A DNA stretch of 64,000 nt, taken from NCBI GenBank assembly GCA_030407085.1, contig CM059585.1, forward strand, positions 64,963,501-65,027,500, written 5' to 3'. This document shows positions 31,483-43,828 of this stretch, in pieces (position 1 is the stretch's first letter; each line of letters opens with the position of its first letter). A program made the position numbers and the translations under genes. Source of the DNA: Trichopria drosophilae (Eukaryota; Arthropoda; Insecta; Hymenoptera; Diapriidae). The notes beneath the pieces are model-generated. The model saw only the letters and a list, made by a program, of their open reading frames with translations. It made no database searches and was not told the origin of the DNA.

Positions 31483-31507
31483 GACACACACACACACACA
31501 CACACAC
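31483..31507. repeat. AC microsatellite
   Basis: About 12 uninterrupted AC repeats. Confidence 0.95.
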
Positions 31508-31639
31508 CGAAGGGCCCGATTAGACGTCGCACGTAGATTGCACACGTGCTTTAACTTACACGGGGAACCACGGGTTCCTCTAGCTGCAAGCCCAATCGGT
31601 CAAGAAAGGAATGTGCCACGCCGAAGCTCGAAGTAAGAC

Positions 31640-32010
31640 AATCCATAAGATTGTGACTCACACGCGCACACAATAGTACACGTGCCACGAATCGCCGAGG
31701 TCACCAACAGGACAAGTGCAAGTGTCCATCGCGAAGGACGATGATCTCATCGACATCTACCATATAAAAAGGGCAATCGCATTGCCCGAAATCAGAGTCG
31801 CCCCGTGAATGACGCCGTGAAGATCTCGGTGCAGAGTCGCACTGGGTACGATCCAGAGAGGATCTCTGAGGCAGGATCGCCCCGCGCACGTAACTTAGCA
31901 CATAGCTCGACGAATTCAGTTCGAGATTCGAGAACTTAGAGACTTCACGGTACGTTAATCCGCGACTCTCCGCGAATCAACACAGGACTTAGTTCCTATA
32001 CACCTGTTCG
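31640..32010 (+). promoter_or_regulatory. possible solo LTR / core promoter
   Basis: CATATAAAAAGGGC at 31760 is a strong TATA box. It is followed at once by a hairpin, GGGCAAT-CGC-ATTGCCC (~31771-31787), and about 30 bp after TATA by ATCAGAGTCG, similar to arthropod initiators of LTR elements. The block is GC-richer than its surroundings. There is no second copy in the window and no clear ends, so an LTR is only suggested. Confidence 0.35.
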
Positions 32011-32445
32011 TTCTGATAATGTACGACCTACCGTTGACATTCCTCTCAATTAATAATAAAGTTATTATTTCTAAATTCACCGATATTTTTGTCACTTGGG
32101 GTGTCGATCCCCTTTATGCGGAAGATCCCAAAAACGATTCTCAGCTACCGAGAATTAATCTTATAACTCCTGATCCTTGTGAGAATTTAATAAATTACGA
32201 AAGCATAAAAATCGTAACACAAGTAATACAACAGACATAAAAACAGTCTTATTGTCGCAAGTGGAATCTAGTTAATGAGGAGGATATGTAATTTGACGCA
32301 AGAGTAAAATCATCCAGAAGCACATCTAATGTGGAACAGTTGGTTCTCCGCATCCCGAGGGAGTAATGAGATGCAGTGGAAGTAATTACGAAGTTCTAAT
32401 TGAGGATCTACTTAAGGGGTCCCGACAAGATGAATATTTTCTTAT

Positions 32446-32571
32446 GACCGGCTTACGGCCGTCGTACAACCGCTTACGACTGGCTTGTGACAGCTCACGA
32501 CCGCTTAGGACTGACTTGCGACAGCTTACGACTTCCTTAAAAGCCCTTACGACCAACTTATGACAGGTTTG
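32446..32571 (+). repeat. short repeats with CTTACGAC core
   Basis: CTTACGAC or a one-base variant occurs about eight times, roughly every 10-20 bp. Non-coding simple repeat. Confidence 0.6.
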
Positions 32572-33000
32572 AGTATTTAAATACCATAAATTGTAACAAT
32601 ATGTATTATAGTCCCGACACCCCTAACCTCAGTAATCAGTCCCTGTTACCGATAAATGCAACTGTGATTTGTGCCATTAAACATTTTAGACTAATAAATG
32701 GAGATTTAAAACCACTAATTGGCTAGCCTGGCGATATCCTTGCAACAAATCAATTATCTGCAGCTGTCATCTGTTCAATTTGTCAGAAGGATAAAAGATT
32801 GATAATAGGGCTTCACGTTGAAAACTTGATATTATTCTCCCTTACACCGAGAATGTGTCGGTGGGGATAAATTATGGGTCATTACGTATCATTTTTAAAA
32901 CTCTGAAATACGTCTAATTTACTTTCCTTGATCTGATACGAATTTTAGTGACATTCTAAAGTTTTAACGATATTTTACACATTTTCATTTTTATCATCGA
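32572..33000. other. no gene seen
   Basis: AT-rich spacer without recognisable features. Confidence 0.4.
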
Positions 33001-33049
33001 ACCAAAACGCAAAATCTCGTCGTTCGAATTGGTGTACATTTTTCTGGAG

Positions 33050-33255
33050 AATCAACATTTGCAATAAAAAAGGATGGTTCTTATTTCAGTTTTATTGTTT
33101 TCCCTCCACCCCTCCGCCAGGGAACGGGAGAGATTGATTTCATTATCACTCCGTGCCCCCCTTCGTGTCGAGCAGCTTTCATCCCAAACCTCTTTTGATT
33201 CTGTGCCTAGTTCTCGAGATATCTCCATGTCTTCAGATAAATAGGCCACCCTGTA
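33050..33255. mobile_element. 3' end of a mariner-like element
   Basis: The segment ends in GGCCACCCTGTA, the inverse of the TACAGGGTGGCC ends of a mariner-like family common in Hymenoptera, preceded by the usual TCTCGAGATAT stretch. Only about 200 bp remain. Confidence 0.55.
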
Positions 33256-33440
33256 TATACAGGATGACCCATTTTAACTTCCCCATCAGACTATCTTGAA
33301 AGGAACGCATTTTCTAAAAAAAAAACTTTCAGACGTAAGTTTTAGTATTTTTCCCTGGCTATTTAGCGATGATATTGAATTTGAGCTTGATTGTGAATGT
33401 GAACGATATTTCAAGGTCAAATTAATTTTGTTACATAATA

Positions 33441-33704
33441 CAGTAAAACCCCTCTTACTTGAACAGGGTCGAGCCAGCATTTCCCCTCCAACCCTGTTTA
33501 TTTGAACGCTTACAGTTGTCCCCACTCCTCGTGCAATATACCCGTCCGGTGTGAGTATAGCGCACGCGCATTGGAATTTGCATCCGAGTAAGAGCGAGTT
33601 GTGGGGGTAAGGGGACGTAGAAATCGTTCAAATAAACGAGGTTATTTTGTTCAAATATACGGGGATTCAAGAAAGCGAGTGTTCAAGTAAGAGGGGTTTT
33701 ACTG
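33441..33704. mobile_element. pogo-like MITE, 264 bp
   Basis: The ends CAGTAAAACCCCTCTTACTT and its exact inverse are flanked by TA on both sides (33439-33440 and 33705-33706). At least 24 bp of the TIR are perfectly conserved, so this is a young insertion. CAG ends with TA duplication fit the pogo/Tigger group of Tc1/mariner elements. No coding capacity. Confidence 0.9.
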
Positions 33705-33734
33705 TATCGTGAAAAAAATAACAGTCCCATTCCT

Positions 33735-34435
33735 GCAAAATGAAACTTGTACATGAATTGCTTGAAGGCGATTATGATAGACGCCTTGAGTTTTTTTAAA
33801 CGAAGATGGCCAAAATAGATGCTGATGTATATTTCTTGAATAGAATCGTATTTTGAGACGAAGCTACGTTTCAACTTAATAGTAATGTCAATAGGCATAA
33901 TTTTACATACTGAGCGACAACAACCCACAATGGACAAGTGATACTCGCGGTAATCAACATCCTGAAAAGTTGAATGTTTGGGCTGAGATTATTAAAAACA
34001 GAAGTTAGGCCTTTTTCCATTGATGGAACTCTTAATGCAGTGAGATATGAAGATATGTTACGGAATGAAATCCTACTGGCGATTGAGGTATTTGTAGGCG
34101 ATGATTTTCATGAGACGTGGTTTCAGCAAGATGGCGCTCCACATTATGGCCGAAATGTTCGTGCTTTCTTAAACGCACTATTTCCAGAAAGGTGTCTAGG
34201 AAGAAGAAGCCGTTGAGTGTCCACCTAGATCCCCTGATCTTACATCACTTGATTATTTTCTGTGGGGCTGCATTAAAGATAAGGTGTATCAAACGAAACC
34301 AGCAAACCTCGCAGAACTCCAACAACCAATAAGAAATAAAATCACTGCCATTCATGCAGACACGATTCGCCAAGTTGTACAAACATTCTACAACCGCATA
34401 GCGTATTGCCAGACAGCTGGGGGCAAAAACTTAGT
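33735..34435 (+). pseudogene. mariner-like transposase
   Basis: Pieces in several frames read LVHELLEGDYDRRLEFF, KIDADVYFLNRIVF then DEATFQLN (first catalytic Asp, just after a stop replacing Ser), and in the frame 33974-34216 FSIDGTLNAVRYEDMLRNEI and WFQQDGAPHYGRNVRAFL (second Asp). After a shift comes SPDLTSLDYFLWGCIKDKVY (third Asp). The spacing between the last two Asp residues is somewhat longer than the 34 of classical mariner. At least three frameshifts and one stop; not functional. Confidence 0.8.
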
Positions 34436-34599
34436 TTAGTAGAATTCAAATCATTTGAATTGCTGTAATTGTAATTTCCTTTAACTGGCTGGATTGCATG
34501 TCGGCGTAGCCTTCCATGGCTGAGCTCAGGCTAGCCTTAACCAGCACGGATTGATGCCAGTACAAATATGTGAGAGGAAAAGGGCCTACTTACGTTAAA

Positions 34600-35020
34600 C
34601 AAGATCATTTTTTGCTAATGGGAACCACTATTTTTTACCGCGAATTTGGAAAGAGGGAAAATTTCATGTTTAGGACATGACCATCAATACACCTTTGAAA
34701 TCAGAGACAAAGACATTTCAAGGTGAATATCTCACAAATTCCTGTTTGACAATAATATCTTGACGAGATTGCATTTTTTGGCGAAATGCTATTCCCTGGT
34801 TATCTACTGGTAATATTGAATTTGACTTTCGACTATTACTTTGAAGGTCATTTGCAGGTCAAGTTCAATTTTTCAATTAAGAACCACTACTTTTTAGAGC
34901 GAAAAGTCTTACGTCAGAACATGTCATTGACCACGCCCTTTGATTCAATGTCAAGGTCATATCAAGGTAAATGTTCAAAAATTTCAGGGATGGTAATAGT
35001 AACTGTGCGATATTTTAACT
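34600..35020 (+). repeat. second mariner-type leader fragment
   Basis: TCCCTGGTTATCTACTGGTA followed by ATATTGAATTTGACTTTCGA resembles 33350-33395 (CCCTGGCTATTTAGCGATGA then TATTGAATTTGAGCTTG), and both are followed by AAGGTCA-rich sequence. It is a diverged copy of the same kind of element leader without transposase. Confidence 0.5.
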
Positions 35021-37371
35021 GAAATTTCAAATAGGTCCTGAACGATTATTCGCTGTAAATTCAGCAATAGAATTTTGGCAGCCTTCATCTGCGGGTGCGG
35101 GTTCAGGATTGGTTGCAAGCTGGTGTAAGTGGTAACTTTATAAACTCCAAATTTATTCAGAAGTAGTGGATCATCTTACAACATATAAATTTCACTTAAT
35201 CCTAAAACAAACGGAGTCGCACTGCACTTTCGACGCGTGATGGGCCATGCGAGTGGGCCGCACAAAGTTAAAGATCAGTCGTAAGTAATCGAAATACCGA
35301 AATAATAGTCCCGATTATTCGACCGGATTTTGGTGAACGTAATTCACTACAAAATAAGAAGCGGATGCGAAAAATTGACGAAGATAAAGCGGAGCACGGT
35401 TCGAGCATGTAGATCACGCTGCCGATGCCGGAAATCTGACGAAAAGTCCGTTTTCCAGGAATCAACGGGTTAAGGAACCAGAGGATAAGATCCGCAGTTC
35501 GATTCCTGGAACCGCGAATTTCAAAAGTCTTGCAAGTCTTTTATTATAGCGGCGCGCCCAGTCGGTAACTATAAGCTGATATGCGCGCTTAAGCAGAGAT
35601 GGCGTCTCGAGTACCGTTAGCAAGCCATCGAACTTGCCTCGACTCATGTATACGCGAACAGGTCCTTTTTAACAATACCGCCGAGATCAGCATTACCCGA
35701 GATGTAACGCGTGGAGGTTGCACGGTCGGGTTTACATCTCTCCGAGTAATTATTAATAATATTAGTCTTCAATCACGGATAAAAAAGAAAAATGAGATTT
35801 TACTCATAAAAGAAACTGGCGATTTACTTGAAGTTCCGCTAGGAAATTATTTGTAAAACGAAAAGTCGAAGGCAAGGAGACCCACTCAGAAAGCACCCCG
35901 AATGCGAGAGGCAAGGAGAAAAACAACAAAAAAACTTAAATAAACTAAAAAAACTAAATAACAAAGTAATAAAAAAAACAAAAAAAAAAACTAAAAGAAG
36001 AAAAGAAAATGGAGTTTAGAATAGTACTGCAACCTACTCGTGGTAAACTCTGGAAACTACTATAAAAGCAGACTAACTGCCGACAAAAAAACAATATACT
36101 TTTATAGAAATTAAAACAAAAAAATCGCAAAGCAAATTTAAATTATAATCAAATCATATTTTGCCTACTTCGGCAACCATATTAGATCCGCCATTTCGAA
36201 TTTCGAAAAACCGACTTCATATTCGCAATCAGCAACACCGAAAACCCCCGAATTAGAACAATTTTAAATTAATCGTGACTTGGCCAACGAACTAAACAGC
36301 CTAGCACATACTGCATCTAGAATACGTAAAAGTGGTATTATTAATTACTATTAAACATGGCGCTATATACTCGTAAAGTTATATTAATATTTATTCCGTC
36401 TACATTTATTTAAATAATGTAAATGTTCGATTCGCATCGAGTCTAATGTATAATATAACTATCTGCATATATGTGATTATATAAAATACAAATAATAAGA
36501 ATTTTCACTCACTGTTGTATCGAATCGGTCGAAACAACATTTATTACATCTATTACATCCAGCAATAAATGGGTGTATATACATCCAGCAAAATGCAACA
36601 AATACTACAAATTTCATCGAAGAAAGATGACCTTCGTACCCTGGGCATGAATTGTAATAATTAGATACAAAATAAATTAATACACTATCTAACTTTGAAG
36701 ACGAAAAGCCCCCATTCCCTTCAGTGGGTTACAGGTGGTCTTCCTGCCTATTATAGATTTTTTGACGGAGCGAAGTTCCATAATGAAAGAGTTCCGACCA
36801 TACAGCGGCTTAGTGTTTTTGGTAGCTTATTTATAAGTGTATTAACTTCCTATATTCGCTACAACTGGTAGAAATTATTTTCAAAAAAGTTACGGAGTTG
36901 TATAAGTTACGTATCCTTGGTAAACTTTTAATCAAATTTTGATCGAAAGAAGTTCGATAGTTTCAAATAAATAATGAAAATGTTATCGTCTTTAAAACCG
37001 AAAACTCCATGTCTGTTAGACTGAACTGTTATTTTATAGGCATCAATTCGTTTGTACTTGCTTTTAGGTTCATGTAGATCCTTTTTCCTTTATAGAAAGT
37101 TATTTTTCTGCTATTTTGGGCCATTTGAACATACAAAAAAAAAAAACGTTTCGATCATTGATCGAAAACTTCAATATGCTAAATATAATAGTTACTAACT
37201 TTCGATCTCGTACTTTACGTTACATACTTACGTTGTACTGTTTGAGTCGGACCGACAACATCAATTCCTACGATAGAGAACGATTGAGATGGAGTGACTT
37301 GACTAGACGACAAATATCCAGTAATTCAATTTCTAAAGCACATAAAGTGCTTATTTTGTACATATTTTATT
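35021..37371. other. no gene seen
   Basis: About 2.3 kb without a credible gene. A-rich simple sequence lies at 35921-36010. At 36167-36248 a segment (ACCATATTAGATCCGCCATT... ACTTCATATTCG...) resembles 47826-47912. Confidence 0.4.
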
Positions 37372-37580
37372 ACAATAAATCTAGATTTCGCAAGCTCTCT
37401 AACTCATAATTCATGCGCAAACGCATGCTTCCTTTATTATTCGAAGTCCTCCATTATGATGCGAGCTAGTGCGCATGAATCTATGGCCCATGCTAAGCAA
37501 CCCAGTAGCTCGTAAACGGCACAAAACCCAATATCAAGGAGTTCATTGCAGTCTCACATTGATCATACAAATTTTCGCAA

Positions 37581-37780
37581 GTGCCCCATTTGTTCATCAA
37601 AACATTTCGTCCATCTTTTAAACCGACAACGATCGCCGAAAGTATAAAGATGGTTAAGCGATATCGATTTTGTAATAATTGCTTGTCAAGTCATAAATTA
37701 AGTACGTGTCTTAGCACTAATGCGTGCTTCCAATGCAAAGCTAAGCATCATACTTTCTGTATATAGAGGAAAGCGTATTT
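37581..37780 (+). pseudogene. BEL/Pao gag zinc-knuckle end
   Basis: The frame 37581-37766 encodes RFCNNCLSSHKLSTCLSTNA and CFQCKAKHHTFCI, a pair of CCHC-type knuckles in the style of Pao gag proteins (NCL..SH....C, then C..C..KHH). The final segment before it, SIKMVKRYRF, also fits. Confidence 0.65.
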
Positions 37781-37870
37781 TTAACGAAATCTTCGTCCGA
37801 AAGTTCCGCTCAAAACCCGGTTCCCTCGAAATCAATTTCGCCGATTCAGTCAATTTAGCATTTTCCGGCT

Positions 37871-38215
37871 GTGGTAGGGAAGTTTTATGCGTCTATAAGA
37901 ATTCGTTCTAATAGTGCCGTTCATGCCTCTCGAAGGCTCTTAGCAATAGCGACGGTAACTGTGCATTTATCAAACAGTCGTTCTGTCAAAACATGCACAT
38001 TACTCGACCACGGTTCAACATGGACATTCGCTTCCGCGAATTTAGTAATAGAGGGAGCCGCGGCAGGTTCCGCGAATCGAGCGGATGAGATTGCACGAAA
38101 TACTATATTCGGTTGGGTGATTTCTGTGAAAGCCACATCCTTGAATTCACTAAACGATCAATTGTTGACCGTCCCAAAGTTACAGGACAAACTGCCCATT
38201 ATTTTAACACAATGA
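37871..38215 (+). pseudogene. BEL/Pao aspartic protease
   Basis: The frame encodes SRRLLAIATVTVHLSNSRSV, then TLLDHGSTWTFAS, where Pao proteases have a DQGS-type active site, and NTIFGWVISVKA, the conserved end that precedes RT. About 30 residues that normally separate these are shortened. Confidence 0.6.
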
Positions 38216-38639
38216 CGTCAATTTAAATTCATATATTGTGCGGATATTGCACGTGGTGTTCTTAGGTCGTATTTCAATCAAAAGCACATCAAATTTTCTT
38301 TTTTACTAGGTATTTTATTACTTTTATTATATAATAATTTTTTAAAACATAAATGAATATAGAACGAAACGGGCTATACCGATTTTGAAAATTGTTGCGT
38401 AGTCTTGAAATCGAATTAAAAAAGAAAAATGTGCCTTTCACTTTTGATTTAAATACCATTTAAGCACACTGCGTGCACACATTTTCCGGTAAATACTCGT
38501 GGATCCCCGAGACAGGGGTTATTAACAAATTTTTTTATGTAATCACCCTAATGGCGAATTAAATAATTTCGAGTTTGCTACAGTACATTTGGTGTGACTT
38601 TTGCACATTTCCTTGCATTACGCGTGCCCAAACCTCGCT

Positions 38640-39250
38640 GACGATGAAAGTAAACCTTTTCCATCCAGTGCTACTGTACTTCCGGAAGGTCTCTATGTCG
38701 ATGATTGCTTGCTTGGCGCCGATGATACAGCATGCGCTAGATCAGTTTGACACGAGCTGATACGATTGTTAGAAACCTGTGGGATAAGTTGCCCAAATCG
38801 ACGTGCAACGCTAAGGATCCCGTTTCGAACATTGATTCTTCCGTTCATGGCCTTCCCTAGGATAATCCAGTACGTGAAGGTGCCGATATAACACACTCGA
38901 TGTTTAGAACTACATCCCATGATTGGGATCCGTCGTATGACGTGTATCCGTTCAAGGTAAACCTCGACGGGTGGAAGTGATTAACCACACGATCTTTATT
39001 ACTTTTCAAAATTTATGGCTTCCGGAAAATGATTGGAATAGTTTTTTTCTGGATGATATTTACGATCGTTGGAATGATCTTCGTAGCACTTTTTAATATC
39101 TAAGTGACATACAATTCTAAGGTGGATAAGTAAATGTTTTAACACCGAGTCGTGTGCCACCTTACCCGCCCCGTGCGCTCAACGCCCTACGGCATGCAGC
39201 TCTCTTTTTATCTGTTTCGCGACGAACGCGATCCATCTGCAGCCAGTTAC
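38640..39250 (+). pseudogene. BEL/Pao reverse transcriptase fragments
   Basis: GLYVDDCLLGADDTACARS encodes the YVDD catalytic box at 38694-38705 with the Pao-typical GAD. Downstream pieces read LIRLLETCGI, then QNLWLPENDWN and DRWNDLRSTF, found after the RT core in these elements. All are in different frames. The 5' half of RT is missing: 38230-38620 holds unrelated AT-rich sequence. Confidence 0.6.
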
Positions 39251-39404
39251 AGACTACTCCGCCTGTATCGTCGCCATGTACAGGGACAACATTCATTGTC
39301 GACAATTCTTAGTTGACGGCTGCATTCAAAAAGGCTATTTATGATGGAGAATTCCGTGGTCAACTTGTCAAGGATAGAACTCTTCAGCGCTTCATACCCC
39401 CTGC

Positions 39405-39690
39405 TGCCCCTCACTTCTGAGAACTTTGGGAAGCAGGGGTGAAGAGCGTTAAACACCACTTAAAATGCATTTTACGTGACCGCACCCCCACGTGGGAGAA
39501 GTTGCGATACTTCTATGCCAAATCAAGGCATCGCTTAATTCGCGGCCCCTAGGTCCATTGGACGACGATGTCGGCGAGTTCACGGTGCTTACACCGGAAC
39601 ATTTTATTGATGGCGAGCCAAAAAACGCCGTTTCAGAACATCGCAAATCGATACATTGAGCAATGGCCGGGGAACGAAGTTCAGAAAATC
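39405..39690 (+). pseudogene. BEL/Pao integrase fragment
   Basis: LWEAGVKSVKHHLK at ~39424 and SLNSRPLGPLDDD with FTVLTPEHF at ~39530-39610 are the end of the integrase core of BEL/Pao elements, in two frames. The N-terminal catalytic part is not recognisable. Confidence 0.65.
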
Positions 39691-39999
39691 AACACATGAA
39701 AGGCCAAAATTTCGATATAGCATGGCTCCAGCGTGATTTTCTTCACTAGCAATATTAACGGCAGCTGTGCGAGAGATTTCGAGCGATTTGGTCATCTGTT
39801 TACGTTCTCTCTGGTAAAGGGGTTAAATGTCATATCGACGACGATAGCTTGACAGGGATACTCACTTTACGCACCGTAACCTCAACGCTTCAGTGCCCTG
39901 TTAATAAAATTGCATTTTTCCCGATTCAGTTAGAAGCCGAAAATGTTACACATTTAAATTAAACTTCATTGTAATTTTTACCTGTATTTTTTATGACGT

Positions 40000-41370
40000 C
40001 TGGGGCATTGCAACGCGGCCGCTGAGGTGTGTATGTATAATTGCGGAAATGACGCATCGCATTACGGATGGCGCGAAATATACCCCGGCAAATGCGCGCT
40101 TTTGCGCGTTGCTCTTTTTCTATCCTAGTCCACGGTGCGCGGGATCGAATCCGAAGTTTGAAAATGATAACATCCGTCAGGGCCATCTTTTTTATGGCAT
40201 AAAATTATGTAAGAACATTTTTTTACTAAAATCTGAATCGTAGAGTTTTTGTCATCTAACACTTTTGTCGAAAAAGGTGTACAAATTCAACAAAGCAATT
40301 TTAATACTGAATGTGAAGGCTACCACGCACGCACGTCCGCACAAACGCAGTTCCAATCTTTTTAACAGTTAAAATTATGTAAGAAAATGTTTTTGTCGAA
40401 ATCTAAATCTAAGTAACATAAGTATTTGGTAATAAAATTTAAAATATAATACTTTTTACAGCTTAATGCAAGGAGTTTGAATTACTTATATTTATACATC
40501 GCGAAAACATAAACATTAAAATTTACATTTCCAATTACTAGCGTCCACAAACATATGATATTCTTAAGCTCTAAACAATAATATGCATTTTCCATAATTG
40601 ATCAGCCAGGTGGAATAAAAACTCATAAATATAAATAAAAGTTCTTTCACTTCGAATAGTATGTCCTCTGGATAAATTTGTAATCAGACTAGATAGTTAA
40701 TTTCTCGTTTCTTCGGGTATTTTTTCTTTGACCAAAATTGACTGTTACGATCGGTGGATCCTAGCTGTTCTACGCGAATCGCGTTATTTAAAATAATAAT
40801 AAATGTAAACCTTGGCAGGCTGGGTTTAGTGGCCGAAACCGCGCTACAGAGTCAGTGTGAAACTGGACTCACTCATGATTTAAAATGGTTTTCTTTCTTT
40901 CCCCGCCCACCACTTGCACTGTTATATGCGCAAGTACTTAACATTGACAATTACTGACTGGAACAACTGACAAACGTACATTACCAAATGTCCCCTCTTT
41001 TGTCTCACCGTAAAAATAGAAAGGTAGTATGTATTGTGTGTGGTGAAAAAATAAAATTTGGGAATAAAAGACCTGAATTTTACGTAATTAGTAGCAAATA
41101 TTATGAACTAGTGATAAAACAAAAGTGAACAGTCGTCTTGCAGTGTTTGAGATATCGTGCGCATTATGCAACATCGCTGCTTATGATTCACGGTATTTGT
41201 TTATAGGTGTGTTGGTAAGGGAAATATAATTGGATAAAGTGAATCGTCCTCCTGATTCTTCCTCATTTTCCTACTTATTTCCCTCCTCGAATATTACTAC
41301 TTACCGACATGTTGATAAAAGTCATTGAAGGTCAGGCTTAAAGCATGAGCATCTGCTCTTTAACTATATA
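40000..41370. other. no gene seen
   Basis: Non-coding sequence between the last Pao coding piece and the LTR-like segment at 41386. Short frames show no motif. Confidence 0.4.
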
Positions 41371-41460
41371 AAAATAATCTTTCCTTATAATAAATCTAGC
41401 TTTAGCAACCTCTAATGCTTAATTAGTGCACAAACACATGCTTCAATTGGTTCTTTAAAA

Positions 41461-43118
41461 AACACAATATCCATGCATTAATCGCTTCTAATATAGTTAT
41501 AAATGATATTGTATTAAACAAATCCTCAATAAATTCATTACATTTCGAGACAAAAGTCAGCTCTGGTTTTATTTCGGACTGAATGAATTGTTCCTCTTCA
41601 AAATTTTGTCTACCATTCGACCTGGATTGCGGTAGTTCGGATACACAAATCTAGATGGGACCACTCAATTTTTAAGTTTATCCGCTTAAAGCTTGGGCAG
41701 CCGTGTCATCACTAGTCCATGATTCCAGTAATATCGTTAATCCTCCTCTTGCCAATCCTGGCAAACCCCTTCTACCTCTTCTGCATGTCAAAAAACTCTT
41801 GCCAGAGAAGGACGCTGTTTTACGTACTTGAAAAGGATATTTGCAAATATAATAATATCTACGTTGAAAGAAGATATCATCGGTATACCTTAAAATTTAA
41901 AGTCACATTCTGACTGCCGTACTTTTACGTTTAAGAAAAATCATATTACATTTTTTATATCCTTTATCGCTGTAAAACGAAATTTTTTATGCATTTTTAT
42001 GTTACATATGAAATTTAAGGCACGGGGCGAATTGTTTATTTTAGATTCATGTTCAGCGTATGAAAATACATAAAAATTGAGCGGCCTAATTCAGAGAGAA
42101 ATCACATTCTCATTTTTAAGGTTTTAGCGCTATATAATTACTTTTTTTAGGTTAATTTTGCTTGAAATTCATCGTGCGACTGAGTGCATTTTCTTATTCA
42201 TTAGATGAAGAAATAGCGTGGTCTCAATGGGAGAAAAATTGTACTTTATGGTTTCCTACATCTTTTTTTACGCTTTTATCACAATAAAAGCGCCATTTTT
42301 ATGGTTTTTTGAGTTGCTCTCGAAAACGTGTCAGAAAAGCCATGTTTGTTATTTCGGATTCAGGTTATCGGGTCAAAATTATCGAGGTCGATATCGGGTC
42401 AATATCGGGTCAATTCATATTGAATGAAAAGGGGAATTCCACATACAACCGACAACTTTTTTCATACAATTTTTTATTTTAGTTTTATCTTTTGTGTACC
42501 GATGGTACATACAAAAAAAATTCTACTTGACCACATACAACATTTTCAATTCGGATGTAATGAAAGTGTAATTTTCTGTTCTGGTAACGTTTAACTTATT
42601 TAAGCGCAAAAATATCGGGACAAATAATTACTGTAACACATCTTTTTTGTAGTTTTTTTAATTACCATTCTTGTGTTTTAAAACTTTCTATTTACATTTT
42701 TCAAAGGATGGAACTTTTTAAAATTCTAAAAAATTCATAAAAAAAGGATCAAATTCATAAAAAATTACACTTTATTACAATATAGTCGAAATTTTGGCTA
42801 CAGATAGACTTAGAATCAAAACATCGATTTGAAAAATAGTAAATAGGCACAAGTTCCCTGATTAACGTGTAAAATGCATGATACGGGGAATTTTTTTCAA
42901 ATTCAACCTAGATTACTTTCTGAAATGTTAATAAAAACTAAATTTTCGACCAATCTAAATGGACCCTTTAGTAGGGCAAGAATCACGTCATCCCCTTTCC
43001 CTGTACAGATCGCTTCAAAAAAATAAACAGCAATACAAGCATGTTACAGCTAATCGACATTATAAATATTCTTTATTAACATTTAGCAGACCACACCATA
43101 TATTGTAATATGTAATAT
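41461..43118. other. AT-rich, no gene seen
   Basis: About 1.6 kb of AT-rich DNA without a supported gene. A short tandem GATATCGGGTCAATATCGGG lies near 42390. Confidence 0.4.
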
Positions 43119-43824
43119 GGGGCATTCCACGCTAAGTGACCCAGCGTAAAAATAAAGTTTTTCAAACGTGTTGCAATTTATGAAAGGGTTGCCTATTGTA
43201 TACTTTTTAAAGTTATGGTTTGTAGAATAAATTCATCAGTAGTAATCACATTTATAAATTTTTAATTTTTTGTTAATATTAATATTAAATGCTAATTTTT
43301 CTCGAAGAACGGCATCTCCGAATTCAATGGAAAAAAATTAAATAAGAAAGAGAAATTTTTTCTTTTCAACAAAACAGTCTAATGTGCCAGAATGGGCAGA
43401 TCAATAGTTTTTGAGTTATAAAATAATTTATGAACGGACGAGCATACCCCGCTCCGCCGCGTTAACCTAATTCCGCGGCCCATTAGGCCCGTCGAACGTG
43501 CTTCCTGCACCTTCCAAATAGCATAACCATTTTTTTATATTCATACATAGCATGTATCATTTTTTAAACAAACTGCTGAAACAGCGATATCTTGCTGTAT
43601 AATATTCCCGTGTTGCTTATAATACAATATGAACGACTGTGTAGTTATTGTGAAATCAATCTTTACTTTACACTAATGTACAATCAGTTATTTTTCAATG
43701 AAATGGTTCATGAGGATTTCGATGAAATAGTTGCTGTCTGCAATTTCTATGTTCCGCTTATGTACTTCAGTTTGGAATTTCACAACTATTAATCAACTAT
43801 AGATCACTTCGCCTGGAATGCCCC
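43119..43824. mobile_element. MITE with GGGGCATTCCA ends, 706 bp
   Basis: GGGGCATTCCACGCTAAGTGA at the left and TCACTTCGCCTGGAATGCCCC at the right are inverted copies (about 17 of 21). The flanks are AAT and AT/ATA, so the duplication may be TA or TAT. The interior is AT-rich and without transposase. Confidence 0.75.
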
Positions 43825-43828
43825 ATAT

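Larger units (their letters stand above)
33258..34440 (+). mobile_element. mariner-like transposon remnant
   Basis: The left end TACAGGATGACCCATTTTAA starts at 33258, two bases (TA) after the end of the previous element. A non-coding leader, a nested MITE (33441-33704) and a broken transposase follow. The right terminal repeat was not found. Confidence 0.7.
37372..41460 (+). mobile_element. degraded BEL/Pao retrotransposon
   Basis: A zinc-knuckle gag end, a protease with DHGS, an RT YVDD box, an integrase end and a final Pao-type segment occur in the right order between 37581 and 39960. Two related segments bracket them: 37372-37445 and 41386-41460 share AATAAATCTAG, GCAA and CACATGCTTC/CGCATGCTTC blocks and may be LTR remnants. 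Stops are very frequent; this is the most decayed retroelement in the window. Confidence 0.6.

Noticed and set aside
31388..31636. 82-codon frame across the AC microsatellite
   Set aside because: Consists largely of repeat-encoded Thr-His; no support for a protein.
35495..35520. B-box-like AGTTCGATTCCTGG
   Set aside because: No A box at the right distance, and no cloverleaf.
40125..40165. B-box-like GGATCGAATCC
   Set aside because: No matching A box; isolated.
41719..41913. 64-codon frame with a hydrophobic start
   Set aside because: Looks like a signal peptide by chance; no further support and no neighbour of similar kind.
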